Assembly: GCA_933207985.1 (NCBI GenBank)
Contig: OW240918.1
Span: 23,100,538 to 23,164,537 of the forward strand
Direction of reading: 5' to 3'
Length of the DNA: 64,000 nucleotides
Origin: Pelobates cultripes
Taxonomy: Eukaryota > Chordata > Amphibia > Anura > Pelobatidae
Translations under genes and position numbers: made by a program
In this document: piece after piece, positions 1 through 11,790 of the stretch
Position numbering within the stretch: the stretch's first letter is position 1
How the letters are laid out: each line of letters starts with the position of its first letter
The notes under the pieces: generated by a model
The model's database searches: none
What the model was told of the DNA's origin: nothing
The model's input: the letters and a program-made list of their open reading frames with translations, nothing else

Positions 1-720
1 AAGCACTTTACAAATTTACAAACATAAAGACATAAAAGTTAGGAGTTTCTGGAGGTCAGCTGAGCGGACTGAATGCCTGATGGAAGAGGTGGGTCTTTAT
101 TTTTTTTATGTCTGTAAGGACGGTGCCTCTCTGATTGCACACGGTAAAGAGTTCCAGTAGGTAGGGGCAGCGTGGCTGAATGCCCTGGAACCTGAGTCTG
201 TCTTTATTCTTGGCACTGACAGGAGGGATTTGCTGGCTGACCGAAGTGAACGGGATGGAATGTAGGGTATCAGGAGCTCTTTCAGGTACTGTGGGCTTTG
301 ATTGTTTAAGGCTTTGAAGGTTAGCAGGCCAATTTCAAAATATGTTCGCCATTTAATTGGAAGCCAATGCAGTAAGTGGAGAACAAGGGTTATGTTACAT
401 GTTTGGTTGGTCAGTAGTCTGGCTGCTGCATTTTGTACAGTCTAAAGGTGATGGAGCTCTTTTTCTGGGAGGTCCAAGTAAAGTACATTGCAGTAATCTA
501 GCCGAGAGGATACAAATGCATGGATTAATGTTGGCATATCATCCGGTGGAATTAACTATTGTATCCTGGCTATTTTTTTCAGATGAAAGTAGGCAGATTT
601 TGCTACGGAGTAAATCTGCTATTTAAATGATATTCCAGAGTCAATCAGAGTCTCCGAGGTTTCGTACCTTTGATGAACTGATGAGTTCAGAGCCTCCAAG
701 CTCCAGGCCAGTTTCGTGAT
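1..720. repeat. old dispersed repeat, possible LINE-related tail
   Basis: The text resembles a repeat seen many times in fish and amphibian genomes: a stretch about fixing the length of a merged block (around 150-180), then a run describing a tract near 340-370, then the segment near 480-510 with a cagtaatctagccgagagg core. No intact reading frame is present; the longest open frame (357-626) has no recognisable domain. Neither end nor a target duplication can be seen, and the left end lies at the window edge. The family assignment is from memory of the sequence style and is weak. Confidence 0.35.
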
Positions 721-1284
721 CATGGGATATTTTTGCTGCCCGGGTTACTTAATGGTACATACTGAAATGAGAAAATATTAATATTTTCAAATTTGTCCTT
801 TGTTAAAAAGTAAAAGGTCACCACTAAACATTACATGAAGTGTTATAATCCGAATCAGGGATAAAGGCCCCCTTCTCCATCTACACAGCAGACAATTGTA
901 GGTATATTGTACCATTTAGATGGTTTATACAGACTGTATGTATTAGAAAGGTTTGCATATCCTTATTACAGTGAAGTCAGCACAGCAGCAAAAATTTACA
1001 TTGTAATAGGTTAGCTATTGATTTTTAATTAATGAGAGTACATTGAAGCCTGTAACAGTGACAATGTGACATCAGCAAGATTAAAATCAATGAAAATGTA
1101 TCTGCAAGTGCTGCAAGAGGCAGTAATTATATTCCACAGCAGACTAACGTTATTCATTCAGCTTTCAGATGCACACACATGCACTCAAACACCTACACAT
1201 GGTGATACACATTCCTTAACATATGGACCAATTTAGGACTTTTCATTAAGGTAGAAAAGTCCAGAAGAAAGTGCTTTCATAATA
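721..1284. other. no recognisable feature
   Basis: AT-rich DNA with stop codons in all frames and no motif, terminal repeat or tandem structure that I can recognise. Confidence 0.5.
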
Positions 1285-1880
1285 TTTTGTTCAGCAAGAA
1301 AGGGACTATTCCTGTTTTTCAAGCTCTCATAATGTATATTCTAGAATAGACTACATTCTAGCAGAGAGAGATACAACAAAGATGATTTTAAAAATTCTTA
1401 TAACTACTATCCCATGGTCAGATCACAATGCAATTATTATGGTCATTAATGATAAATTTCTTAAAACAAGATCTGATTGGAGATTAAATTAACGCATCAT
1501 ACAAAATAATCAAAATCTAGGTCTGATCAAGGAAGCCACAGATCTTTTTTTTTAAGAAAACCACTCGCTGGATATCCCGTATAAAATTATTTGGTGTGCC
1601 TATAAGTGTACTATTAGAGACCACCTAATTAAATTGGGAAGCCAAGAAAAAAGATAGCGTGAATCTATCAGAATTGTATATAGCTTTGGATCGTATAAAG
1701 AGGGAAAACAGGAGTAGCCTCTCAAAGGAAGGGAGTGATAGGGTGAGGGAAGTCAGGGATAAAATCAATGACATCTTAATTCAAAAAGCAAATTATACTC
1801 TTAAACAACTTAAACGAAAATGGTATTACAAAGGGAATAAAACTGACAAATTATTTTGCTGAGAATGTATTACAGAATGT
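1285..1880 (+). pseudogene. L1/Tx1-type LINE ORF2 remnant (end of endonuclease and linker)
   Basis: Conceptual translation from about 1300 gives FSSSHNVYSRIDYIL followed by PWSDHNAII at about 1420. These are the last blocks of an APE-type LINE endonuclease; the SDH triplet supplies the catalytic histidine. A stop follows the WRLN segment near 1490. The frame then resumes with IIWCAYKCTIRDHLIKLGS and, from 1659, a 67-residue lysine-rich stretch matching the usual linker between endonuclease and reverse transcriptase (RQ.YE.G.K-like end). Decay may continue to about 2010. No reverse transcriptase motif follows, so this is a truncated and mutated copy. The group (L1/Tx1 rather than CR1) is inferred from the SRIDYIL...SDHNAI wording and the tryptophan-rich linker. 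Confidence 0.82.
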
Positions 1881-2225
1881 GTCAAATGGCTAATGATTGT
1901 AGTAGCCAAGAGTGCAATTTAAAAATAGTAAACTATAGGCAACAGAAAAGCACTAAAAAAAATAAATAAACCTTCTCTCAGAGTTTAAAGTCAAAGTTCT
2001 ATACTAATTGCTGGAACGAAAAAGAAAACCAGAAACCACACTACTTATGTTCAGTTGTAGCATTTGCCAACATTTTCCCAGTCTTCGCAAAGTCATGGTG
2101 GTCAGTGACTAGAAATTACACAGCTGATCAATTAAAGCCTCTGGTCTACTAAGAAAGGAAAGCTATGTGCCTCAAAAGTGGAATGTGTAACCTGTTAAAA
2201 ATGGGGTACTTTCATCATGATGCAT

Positions 2226-2312
2226 CAACTGATGTGAGAAATGGAGAAAGGCTGAACTTGATGGACGTGATTTTTTTTTCAGCCTACATATCTATGTAAC
2301 TATGTAATAAAC
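2226..2312 (+). mobile_element. 3' tail of a CR1/L2-like LINE
   Basis: A short segment with the core ggctgaacttgatggacg, then a T-run, then octamer-like ctatgtaa repeats. The same unit occurs at 51585-51645 in the same orientation. Ending in short tandem octamers is a hallmark of CR1-group LINEs. Only the 3' tail is present. Confidence 0.6.
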
Positions 2313-2925
2313 TTGGGCAGCTCAGATGAAATGCACAGATACCACGTACGAAACGACCCTGGGCCAAAGACCCACTTGGCCATGCGTACCCACGGGACAC
2401 ATTTTGTAGCTACTGGAGTTGATTTATGAGATGTAAGAGATTTGCTATTCATTGCTCAGTCACAGCATTTTGTTCACATGGTTACTGTGGAAATTTTAAT
2501 CTTTGAGTGGTGTTAATTAGTGTCAAATGTCTTATACTATTACAATACTATTATCTTTCATATGTGGACAACCCAAATAAAAGAGTAAGAGTAAGAGTAT
2601 CAATACATAATACAAGCAACTTACCGTTAAATTTTGGTGGTAAAACAAAGCTTTAAACATAGTAAAAGTTAATTTTCATATTGGTAATATGATTAGCGCC
2701 CATTTTTAATTGTGGGCCACACCTTGTGTTAATTCGCAAAGCAGTATGGGGCATGTAGTTTGGATTGTGCTGCCGGTATATTCCCGGCTACAATGGGAAG
2801 CAAGTAGGGGTTTCTTATGAGTATCAGCCATCTTATGGGCTGTATCTCATAGTAACATACAAGGTATTATGGGATTAGTAGTTTGGCCAATGCAGACCAT
2901 GTCGCATAAGCGATCATGGCTAAAA
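2313..2925. other. no recognisable feature
   Basis: Mixed-composition DNA without coding potential. It may hold the start of the element whose tandem units follow, but I see no boundary. Confidence 0.4.
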
Positions 2926-3250
2926 TAATAGTGAGGGAAAAGGACGGGTACTGATGGGCAAATGAAGTGACGTGCTCGATGCAGACATGCCCATAATAGG
3001 GGGAGGAAAGGGGTGGGTACTAATGAGCGGTCTTAATGACGTAGCCTGGGCGGGGAAAAGGCCTTCTATTTCAGACGGAGTGAAAAATGTGTAGCTGTAG
3101 AAACACAAAATATGCAGCAGTGACGTGATCTATGTGGGCGTGCCCATAATAGGGGGGAGGAAAGGGGTGGGTACTAATGGGCAGTCTTAATGACATAGCC
3201 TAAAATGGAAATAGAAAAGTTTAGCTGTAGAAATACAGAATATGCACTAC
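2926..3250. repeat. 153-bp tandem repeat, about 2.2 copies
   Basis: Two copies start with TGACGTG at 2968 and 3121 and share cccataataggggg, aggaaaggggtgggtacta, gtcttaatgac and a segment ending in aatatgca. A partial copy (ggacgggtactgatgggc) precedes them at about 2940. Copies differ by scattered substitutions and by a deletion in the second, so the duplication is not recent. Confidence 0.8.
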
Positions 3251-3289
3251 CTGTTGTTTATTTTTAACTTTATATGGTCTTTATATTGC

Positions 3290-3420
3290 TGTGAAATCTA
3301 CCTAACATTTCTTCACATATCCTATAAGTGGGGATTGTACCACTGTACGCTATTCATACTAGAGCAGGTTCTAAGCTCTAAAAAATGTGAGTAGGACTAT
3401 ATTATACCCTTTTTAATGAT
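3290..3420 (+). repeat. dispersed repeat, copy A
   Basis: The block with taagtggggattgtaccac, ctgtacgc, a run on 'taagctctaaaaaatgtgag' and the following ta-rich text recurs in diverged form at 29440-29540 (gagtgtggatcataccacc ... taggctccataatatgtgag). Two independent copies 26 kb apart indicate an interspersed family. I do not recognise it. Confidence 0.6.
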
Positions 3421-5640
3421 TATTAGCTTTTATTGGAATATACTGCACCATTATCCTTTCTCTGTTTCCACATACGGTTTACTTGGATTGGCACTTTCAT
3501 AGAAAATTTCTTCAAACAAGACTGTTGGTTGTTCGTCTGGCAACTAGGACTTTATTTAGGATTTTTATTTGTTGATATTTACCCTTGGTTACCCACATTT
3601 ATTTTGGTCTTTCACTTATTATTATTTTTTTATATTTATCTATGTCATCTTATGCATATATTTGTTTATATATCTGTGGCGCAACCTTCATATCTTTTCC
3701 TTTTTGGATTATTCTTATTTGTAAGGCCAAGAGGAAGCCCTACCTGTTCAGGTTTACTGCCTTTATATTTGTTCCCTTTCTGGTTTGTTTTTTTAGCACT
3801 GATCCTTTTTTTTGTATTCTTTAGGAGAAGGCATAGGTTAAAAAGATCCATGAGAATAAATGTGCTGTGCAACAAACAATACATAGAACATACTAGTGAT
3901 TACAACAAATTAAATACTCCAAAATGCAAACTCAAATAGAATGAGCAGATACACAGTTCTAATATAGCTACATTTCAGGAACACTGAGACCTGTGAATCG
4001 AAAGATGGACCAGATCATGTTTGCCAGGAGCGAACTAGGAATCGAGTATATGGGAGATAGGGAAAATATACACAAAAAATAAAGTATAAATTTACACTTT
4101 ATTACAAACAAATGCCCACATGTAAAACCATTTTAGTAGTCTCACTGACATCCCACCATTCCGTAGACAACAGTAGTTAATAATCAGATACATGTATTTG
4201 TGTCATGGATTGACTAACATAGTCACATTCACCCACAAATGGGCAGACTTTCTTATAATTGTAAAAAGCTTCTCTGTAATTCTGTATGACTATAGATTAT
4301 TCTATCTCAAGTCACCTTACAGTAGGCATGATGTATATACACTCTAAAACAGTCTCTTTTAGCAATGTAACTCAATTTATTTTAGACTGAGCTAATTGTT
4401 GTATAATTCAATCCTATTGTAATCTACGGATACTCAAGCAATCTGATTAAAGGGCAAGTTTAATGTAACCGTTTAAAATGTGTCCTGCTATAATCTGTTC
4501 TTTTATTAACCCCAATAATTTATATTTTAACACAGGATGATTAATATGTATGTATATCATTTTTCCACCCTGTTTTAGGATAACCAGTTAAACAGAAATT
4601 GTGCTAAGTTAAAGAGAAATTTGCCCCGGCCTTGTATTCATTGCTCAGTTACTTAAGAGCGATGCAATGTTTTTGAACAGATTTTCTAATTCCTGAGAAC
4701 CAACTGGCAGAATTGAGTGCTTTGTGTAAATTGAGCCTTTAACCCACGGCTTTGTAACTTGAACCCTCCATCCACATTTTTACATGAGAACCTTTCTCTG
4801 GTCCCTTTAGTAATATTTGTCATTGTACTTTTCATGATGTTAAATCATGTTTGTAAATCTGAATCATCAAGATTTATAGCCGATCCCATAAAAATGTTGG
4901 CCAGGAAACTGACACTTGATAATAGAAAGTAAAAGAGAAAACCTAGTCATCTCTAATTGAATGCAGCTCTCATACTCACACATTTATACAGAATGCATGG
5001 GAATTGTGGATCCAGGCTGACACATTGAGATTTTGCTAGTGAACTGCATGCTCAATGATTATGTTACTGTTGTGCCCTCTCAGCTTTAGTGGCAATGTAT
5101 TATGAGCTCAGTTTATGAAATTCAACGAGAGAGGAAACTAAACATTGGCAAACCTCTGAAACTGAATTCATTATACCAACTAATTTAAAGTAAAAGCAAA
5201 TGTGTATTCCTGATACTGTTCCTGATGCTCTAGTTCCCTGGTGATTGACTCCCACCTGCAGGGTAGAAAAAATACCCAAAGGTAATCTACAATACAACAA
5301 TAACAGAGAAGACATAGTGCAATAATGTTGAAAAATATGAGTGAATAAATTGATAATAAGTCGCACTCACAAACCAATGTTGATTGTAGTCATATCATTA
5401 AATTATGGAAGCCTCAGGACTTGGGGAACATCATGGCAAATATAGAAGGGACAAAAGAAAATCATTGTGCAAAGTATCTTAATTTTTATTAATTTCAAAG
5501 TTTGAAAACAGATCATTTCATACATCAGACATGAAGCTATTCTACAAGAAAAAAATTGTACATCGGTTACAAAGTAGTGACAGAAACACCATATTCATAC
5601 AATGAAACATTTGGCTGAAAATGTAGGGCACAGTTGGCTA
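3421..5640. other. AT-rich intergenic DNA, nothing recognised
   Basis: T-rich 3430-3830 gives a 168-residue open frame rich in Phe, Leu and Tyr. That composition follows from poly-pyrimidine DNA and I see no domain, so I do not call a gene. The rest is unremarkable AT-rich sequence. Confidence 0.5.
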
Positions 5641-5700
5641 TTAAAGGTATAGTGCCTACTCTGGCTTCGCAATGAATTTTGTTTCTGACTCCAGCCTCCG
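5641..5700 (+). mobile_element. possible T2-like MITE end
   Basis: TTAAAGGTATAGTGCC at 5641 resembles the TTAAAGG...CACTATAG ends of the T2-type elements elsewhere in the window (for example 56223). The opposite end is not found, so this is a weak call. Confidence 0.3.
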
Positions 5701-7054
5701 TTACCCCTCATTCAAATCTATGTAGACTGGTATCATCACGGATGAGTCGGTTACTTGGTATACTCTACATTGTTTCTCATGACTTTGTGCTGTTTTGTGA
5801 TCTACCCATCTCTACTCTTCTCATGTCGGAGAAATGGTTAAGTAAAAACAGTACACACAGTAAACATTAAACCATGGTACATGTAGGAATGACACAGCGA
5901 GAGTCATGTTTCATAAAGAACAAAACAAAACAAAATTATCCCTTACTAAGAGGTCATGTCTGAGAGTGATCGGTCCCAGCCTGTCCCTTCTCCCGCCGAG
6001 GGCCTTACAGTTATCTCGTGGGCTAAAGAAGGAAAAGGGGGGAGGGGGTGTAAAACGAGTTAACAAAAGAACCATTCAAGTGGTTAGGTAGGCAATGGGA
6101 TTATTTTAGATTTAGTCGACTAAATCTCCAGTAGTTTTTAGTCGACACAAGTAATATTTCATGGATTTAGTTAAAGCCTCTACCTGTCTCTTTTGCCCCT
6201 TCCCAGCCCCTCTGTGTCTCTTTGTGTCCTCCTAACCTCTCTAGGTGTCTCTATCCCAAGCCCTGGTCTGTCTCTTTTGCCCCTTCCATTGCGTAGGGCT
6301 GTTTTTCAGATTCTACTAAATGCCTACCGCAGGGTGGGATTGTTTTCTAATAATTCATAAAATAGCTGTGTAATCAAAAATTATTATTAAAAGAAATGTG
6401 AATGCATTAAGCTACTAATTCTTAGCAAATAAACAAGCATTGCAATCGTGATGAGTGTGGCATTACCTCTGTGCCCTGCAAATATTATGGAAAATACAGG
6501 GTCACATTTGTGAACTTTTCAGTCTGTTCCACCCATTTAAAGACACGGCTTCAGGAATTTATTATAATACCAGTAATAATAACTCAGCTTCAGGGGTCTG
6601 TCATGGATCTATCAAAAGCAGCTATACATTAAAGTCTAAAAAAAATGTTCTCTCGACTTTGCCGTTATTTTTTTTCTTTTTCAAATGTTTTTAAAAAAAT
6701 CTTTAAAAATCATCATGTATCACAGTACTGAAAATTTGTGCAACATCACGTCAGTGGTCCAAGTGAGCTAGGTTAAAACCCATACATAGAACTCTTAACA
6801 TTCGATTCTTACACCACAAAATCAATTCTAGGGTCAAAAAAATTAATTCTCATTAACAAAATAATACTACTGTGTATTTAATGATCTTTTTATTTATTAA
6901 ATGGAAAATTATGGACAGATAAAATCTCTAATTCCTTTTTTTTTCAAATTCATCTGGTTTGGTCTAAAATACGTAATTTCCTCTTCAATTCACGATAAAT
7001 TCTAATTTTCTGTAAATGAGATCTGCCATTCGACTACCAGAGTTAAGTTTAGCA

Positions 7055-7055
<1 letters not shown>
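5701..7055. other. intergenic DNA with short pyrimidine-rich repeat
   Basis: At 6104-6145 a small palindromic stretch (gatttagtcgactaaatc, then tttagtcgac) is followed by a pyrimidine-rich segment in which ctgtctcttttgccccttcc occurs twice (about 6185 and 6269). This looks like the end of an old DNA transposon but has no partner end. Nothing else is recognised. Confidence 0.4.
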
Positions 7056-7089
<34 letters not shown>

Positions 7090-7092
7090 GCT
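7056..7092. repeat. (TC)n microsatellite
   Basis: Nearly pure CT dinucleotide run of about 36 bp, broken once by tttct and once by tcgct. Confidence 0.9.
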
Positions 7093-7239
7093 CATTAAAT
7101 ATATCAAACTGACAAGCAGAATATTTCACATCTAGAATTTGTAGAACTATAGCTATGCTGAGTTCTGTTCTTGGTTTGTTTCCCCTGTAAGAATTTACTG
7201 AAAATATTTTTTCAATGTCATGTTGAAGGTCAAGTACTT

Positions 7240-7700
7240 ATGCAAGTGATGGAGAGGGGTATAGCTCATAGCAGATTGTTGAGAATGCAATTTGGGATGA
7301 CACTGAAATGCAATGCCAAGTAAAACGACATTGTGTGCTGCTGTTTGTCTCTTCTTTCTTAATGCCAGCGTAAGAACAGAGAGTAAAACAGTAATGAGTT
7401 TATGTAAATTAAATGCATCCGAAGAAGGCAGTGTTCCTTAGCCGAGGCTCAGATTGAGTTATGGAAATCATACAAGTGAACACTGCTCATTAGGCTTTTT
7501 GGCTAACACAGCACAGTTGGCAATGCCCAGGGTTATCCTTTAAAGAACCTGACTTGAATACATTGTGCCCTTTTGCAAGAACATTGTGAACAAAGTAGCC
7601 ATCTAAAAATTGGTTTTGTTGTAATGCAACATGTAATTTAGCAATTACTAGAATGCTGTAAAGGTGTAAAATTAAATATTTTGATGTTGCTTGGTGCCAC
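7240..7700. other. single-copy block, candidate conserved non-coding element
   Basis: No repeat signature. Balanced composition with homeodomain/POU-like AT cores (for example gtaaattaaatgcat near 7405 and tgctcattaggc near 7490) and no coding potential. This texture is typical of vertebrate conserved non-coding DNA, but conservation cannot be seen from one sequence. Confidence 0.25.
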
Positions 7701-9169
7701 ATGCGGTTTACAGATGATGTTATGCAAAATAGAACATGTGGTGATCAAATATTGGCAGCCGCAACATCAAATACTTCCATTGGGACAGCGACAAGCCGTG
7801 GAAAGATTTATATGCAGGAAATAGTTGATCTTAATTTGTTGTGGTTGAGATTATTCTTTAACTGGAAGGTAAACCCATTTAGGGATGAGCATAGAAGGCT
7901 TTTAGGAGAATGAAAAGTGTGAGAGAGATTAAAAAAATACAAAACAGGACAAGAGAGAAAAGAAAAAAGGGAAAACGAGAAATACAAATTTTAAAAAAAG
8001 GCTCTAGTCCTGTAAAGCCTCATAGAATGAGCATATCCCCAAATTACTTTATGAATGTAGTGGGCATGTCTCAAAGTGACCGCAAATTGAGGACACGTCA
8101 GTGAAGTTACATAGATCTTTGACATTCCATTGGACCTTAGCCTGTGGTCCTTTCTGCTGTCGAGACCATGAGAGGCCCTAAAAACCAGGCAGGATGAGTT
8201 ATTAAATAAAAAATAGTTTTAGTGGCTACGAGGTCCTTAACAGTGACATGCCTTAAGGACACTTCACCCTTCTTGTTTCATAAGATATGGTCTACTTGGC
8301 TAGACAGGGGTATTTATGTATCAATGATTACTTTTTGTTTCTATGGTGACAACCAAATGTATAAAATGTTAATACCAGATAATGAGCTATTTCAAGATGA
8401 TGCAGAGTACAGGTTGAAATCGAAATGGTGGCAGAGAAGAACCGGGTATCCCTGGGCACCCCGGCACATACCTTGTGCATACCTATACATGATCCAGCAA
8501 ATTTTGAATAAGTCTACTGTTCTTGGAAGCTTTGCTTTACCCTACTTTCCTGTAAATCTCGTATGGTAGATTGTCAAGTTTTCTTTCAGAAGCTCTACTT
8601 AGAAAAGATTGACTGCTCTTGAAGAGAGTGGCACTTCCTGTGAGTATCTGACATATTTATAGCAGCTCAGAAAACCTCCTCGGCAAACATGTTACACATT
8701 ATCCCTTTCATCACTGTAAGAGACATATATACTCAGTGTCAACAGCTTGCTCCATTTGTCTTATTACATAAAATGCTGATTTGAGGAGAAATTGGCACTT
8801 TCATAAACTCACTTGACAGCTGGGAGGGTTGCTGTCCTCATTTGCCTTGTACACTAGCTCAAAGTGTATATGAGGACTTCTCATTGAGTAAGATTGGATT
8901 TAATACATTTGCTGGCAGATCATGATAATAGCCATGCAAGTACCCTGTGTTCCAATGCTTCTCTGTGAGAAGCATTGGCTTAGCCAGGAGGTTTTCATTA
9001 GTGATGGTGAGAAGATGTGTCATGGTTCTGATCAGATGAGATAAGAGACTTATGCCGGGCTTGACTTTAGGTTCTTTATTGGAATTCTTTGACATGTTTT
9101 TGACTTCAAATAATAAGTGTAGCAAGACAAAAAGGGGAATGGAAATAATAAAAACAAAAAGGGGCAAAG
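7701..9169. other. no recognisable feature
   Basis: Open frames of 60-115 codons occur on both strands (for example 8222-8569 plus, 8859-9185 minus), but none shows a domain, start context or codon bias that I can support. Confidence 0.45.
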
Positions 9170-9600
9170 CCGAACCTATAAACAAGATTACAGGTAAGTA
9201 ATATAAGGGTTATAAAATAAAGGGTTTAGGCAAAAAAAACAAAAAAACAGACATGTTATTCTGTAAATGAGATTATATACAGAAGGTACATGGAGAACCT
9301 ATAAACGAAATTATAGGTGAGGAGTAGAGGAGAACCTATAAGTGGAATTATAGGCAGTATAAAGAAAGAACAGAACAGAAATAAGAGTTAGGCAATATGC
9401 CCCCAAAAATGTTATCAGATAACGGTGAAACCTATAAGTGAAATTGTAGGTAGAAGGAAGAAGGAGAACCTATAAACGATATTTTAGGTAATTTAAGGAA
9501 AGATAAAAGAAATAGTGGTTTAGGCAATATGCCCCAAGCAGGTTATCAGGAAACAGGGAAACCTAAATGTGAAATTATAGGTAACAGGCAAACATAATAT
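9170..9600. repeat. interspersed-hairpin tandem repeat
   Basis: Six copies of a short inverted repeat with the form ACCTATAA-n(3-6)-TTATAGGT lie at about 9174, 9297, 9332, 9429, 9468 and 9560. They sit inside a larger unit that also carries ggcaatatgcccc (9391 and 9523, period 132) and gttatcag(g/a)aaac. An earlier, more diverged unit starts near 9222. The sequence around it (to about 9960) has the purine-rich look of an untranslated region of a retroelement, but no terminal repeat is seen. Confidence 0.65.
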
Positions 9601-10254
9601 AATATGACAGAAATAAACAGAATATAACAAAGGATTAAGGAATTTAGGTTAGTTAGAAAGTTTAGGTAATCAGTCTCTTAGGTTTGGAGGACATAATGCT
9701 GGTTGTGTTGATTCCAGTAGTAGGGTTGCAACAAAGTAAAAAGGTAATAAAGTCCAGTATGAAATAAAGCAGGTTCGTATTGGAGATCAGGTTTTGTTGC
9801 CAAGAGTAGACGTGAAACAATGCAGGTTGGTTGGAATAAATCAGGAGAGTTCAATGAAATATAGAGTTTAGCAGGATTTCACAGTAGAATAACTTTAATC
9901 AATGTAAAGGCAGTTTGTGAAAGTAGTGGTGCAACTTAGAATTGAGGAAATATAACAGAATAAATAAAACAATATTTTGGTTGTGAGGATCGGAACCTAC
10001 CAAGATGGTCTTGCCGCTGGATTAACCCATTAAGAATGGCTGACATGCTATGCTCTTCCTAAGGACTGCTGGAGATCACACTGTGGGGTCTCAGGTAGTC
10101 TGCCCACAGCTAATCAGGTCCTTCCTGGCCATGCGATAGCAATCACATGGCCGGATCGGCTGTCCAGGGCACTGCCTACAGGGTAATGGCCTGGGTTGTC
10201 AGGCAGTCCCCAAAAGCTGAAATTAAAGTAAAATTTTTTTAAAAAAAGAATGGA
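9601..10254. other. unclassified, possibly element-derived
   Basis: 9601-9960 continues the purine-rich style of the hairpin repeat. 9970-10220 is a more GC-rich block with gccatgcgatagcaatcacatggccgg and similar text. No reading frame or terminal repeat supports a class. Confidence 0.35.
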
Positions 10255-10380
10255 ATGAATATATTATAAATGTAGTATATATGTATAATATATGATAAAA
10301 AAATTAAAGCATTTTATTAATAAATAATACATATATAATACATATAGATATTAGATAATGTCATTGTTACTGTACTGTGA

Positions 10381-10418
<38 letters not shown>

Positions 10419-10507
10419 ATGAAATTATATATGTATATGTGTATAATATATTAATAAAATGCTTTAATTATATTATAATCTATTATAAAGTAAAATAATA
10501 ATAATAA

Positions 10508-10545
<38 letters not shown>
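10255..10545. repeat. AT-rich foldback with (TA)n tracts
   Basis: The 20-mer ATTAAAGCATTTTATTAATA at 10303-10322 is exactly inverted at 10449-10468. Between the arms lies a (TA)n tract at 10386-10414, and a second tract follows at 10508-10542. This is a foldback or cruciform-capable structure, perhaps an AT-rich MITE whose loop has become a microsatellite. Confidence 0.75.
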
Positions 10546-10547
<2 letters not shown>

Positions 10548-11295
10548 CATAAAACCTGTAAATGCGGGGTACTGTTGTACTAATGGGACTTTGCTGAACC
10601 CAAATATGAGTATTTTAAAACAGTAAAACACACCATGATAATGATATAATCAATGAAAGTGCAGTTTTTCTGTGAAAAATTAAAAAATATATATATGAAC
10701 ACTGACTTTGGCCAGGGATTGTGACTAAGTGGCCACTAAAAAAGACTGGACATACCCCATTTTTGTTTGAGTACCATTAAATTGGGTAATACTAACATCT
10801 CATGGATTTTGGGCAACACTAACATCACCAGGACATAATTGGAAACCAGAGTAATCTGAATGTACCTTTCCTGGTTAAATACTTTGTTATTAATATTTTG
10901 CAAATGGTACGCCATGATGTGGGTTATTTTCATTCTATGGTATCAAGGGCAACCTAACCAATCTACCAAATTTCAATGTGTAAAAACTGAAATGGACAAG
11001 CTCTTTATTTGACCCTATAACTTTCCAAATCACTATGAAACCTGTACATGGGGGGCATCGTTTTACTTGTGCAACATCAGAGCATACAAATGAGTTTGTA
11101 TTTTATTACAATAAAAGCTAACGGTGTTATGACATTCACCGTTAAAATTACATGCAGAACTAAATAACTTAATTTCTTACATTTTCAAACCTTTTAAGAT
11201 TGTACTCTATAAAATTATGTTTCATATCTAAATTAATGTGAAATGAAAGCCCCATTTCTCCTGAACAAAATGAAATATAATAACTGTGGATGCAC
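10546..11295 (+). repeat. dispersed frog-type repeat, two direct partial copies
   Basis: Two related segments start with aaacctgtaaatgcggggtac (about 10551) and aaacctgtacatggggggca (about 11039), each followed by ttactaatggg-like and caaatatgag/caaatgagttt-like text ending in an acagtaaaac/caataaaagc block. Between them lie tggccactaaaaaagactgg and acataccccatttt. I recall this as a repeat common in frog genomes, class uncertain. No target duplication seen. Confidence 0.5.
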
Positions 11296-11299
11296 TTAA

Positions 11300-11700
11300 T
11301 ATGAAAGAGTTCAGAGAAGGACTACTAAACTGGTTCATGGATTGCAGGATAAAACTTACCAGGAAAGGTTAAAGGATCTTAACATGTATAGCTTGGAGGA
11401 AAGACGAGACAGGGGGGATATGATAGAAACATTTAAATATATAAAGGGAATCAACACAGTAAAGGAGGAGACTATATTTAAAAGAAGAAAAACTACCACA
11501 ACAAGAGGACATAGTCTTAAATTAGAGGGGCAAAGATTTAAAAATAATATCAGGAAGTATTACTTTACTGAGAGGGTAGTGGATGCATGGAATAGCCTTC
11601 CAGCTGAAGTGGTAGAGGTTAACACAGTGATGGAGTTTAAGCATGCGTGGGATAGGCATAAAGCTATCCTAACTATAAGATAAGGCCAGGGACTAATTAA
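11300..11700 (+). pseudogene. CR1-type LINE ORF2, C-terminal end
   Basis: The frame opens upstream of 11342 and reads ERVQRRTTKLVHGLQDKTY, then YSLEERRDRGDMIETFKYI, TRGHSLKLEGQRF and VVDAWNSLPAEVVE. This is the usual order of C-terminal blocks in CR1/L2-clade LINE polyproteins, downstream of the reverse transcriptase. The frame is open for about 125 codons to a stop at 11681-11683. The reverse transcriptase and everything upstream is missing, so the copy is 5'-truncated as LINEs commonly are. It encodes no functional enzyme. Confidence 0.85.
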
Positions 11701-11790
11701 AAGTATTTAGAAAATTGGGCAGACTACATGGGCCAAATGGTTCTTATCTGCTGTCACATTCTAGGTTTCTATGTTTCTATGTGAATTATG
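11701..11790 (+). mobile_element. CR1 3' untranslated tail with octamer repeats
   Basis: Continues directly from the CR1 reading frame. The text gggcagactacatgggccaa and tggttcttatctgctgtcac leads into ATTCTAGG-TTTCTATG-TTTCTATG, the tandem octamer end typical of CR1 elements. This places the 3' end of the insertion at about 11785. Confidence 0.85.

Noticed and set aside
3433..3939. 168-codon frame rich in Phe, Leu and Tyr as a membrane protein
   Set aside because: Hydrophobicity follows from T-rich DNA. No start context, no topology pattern and overlapping frames of similar look on both strands.
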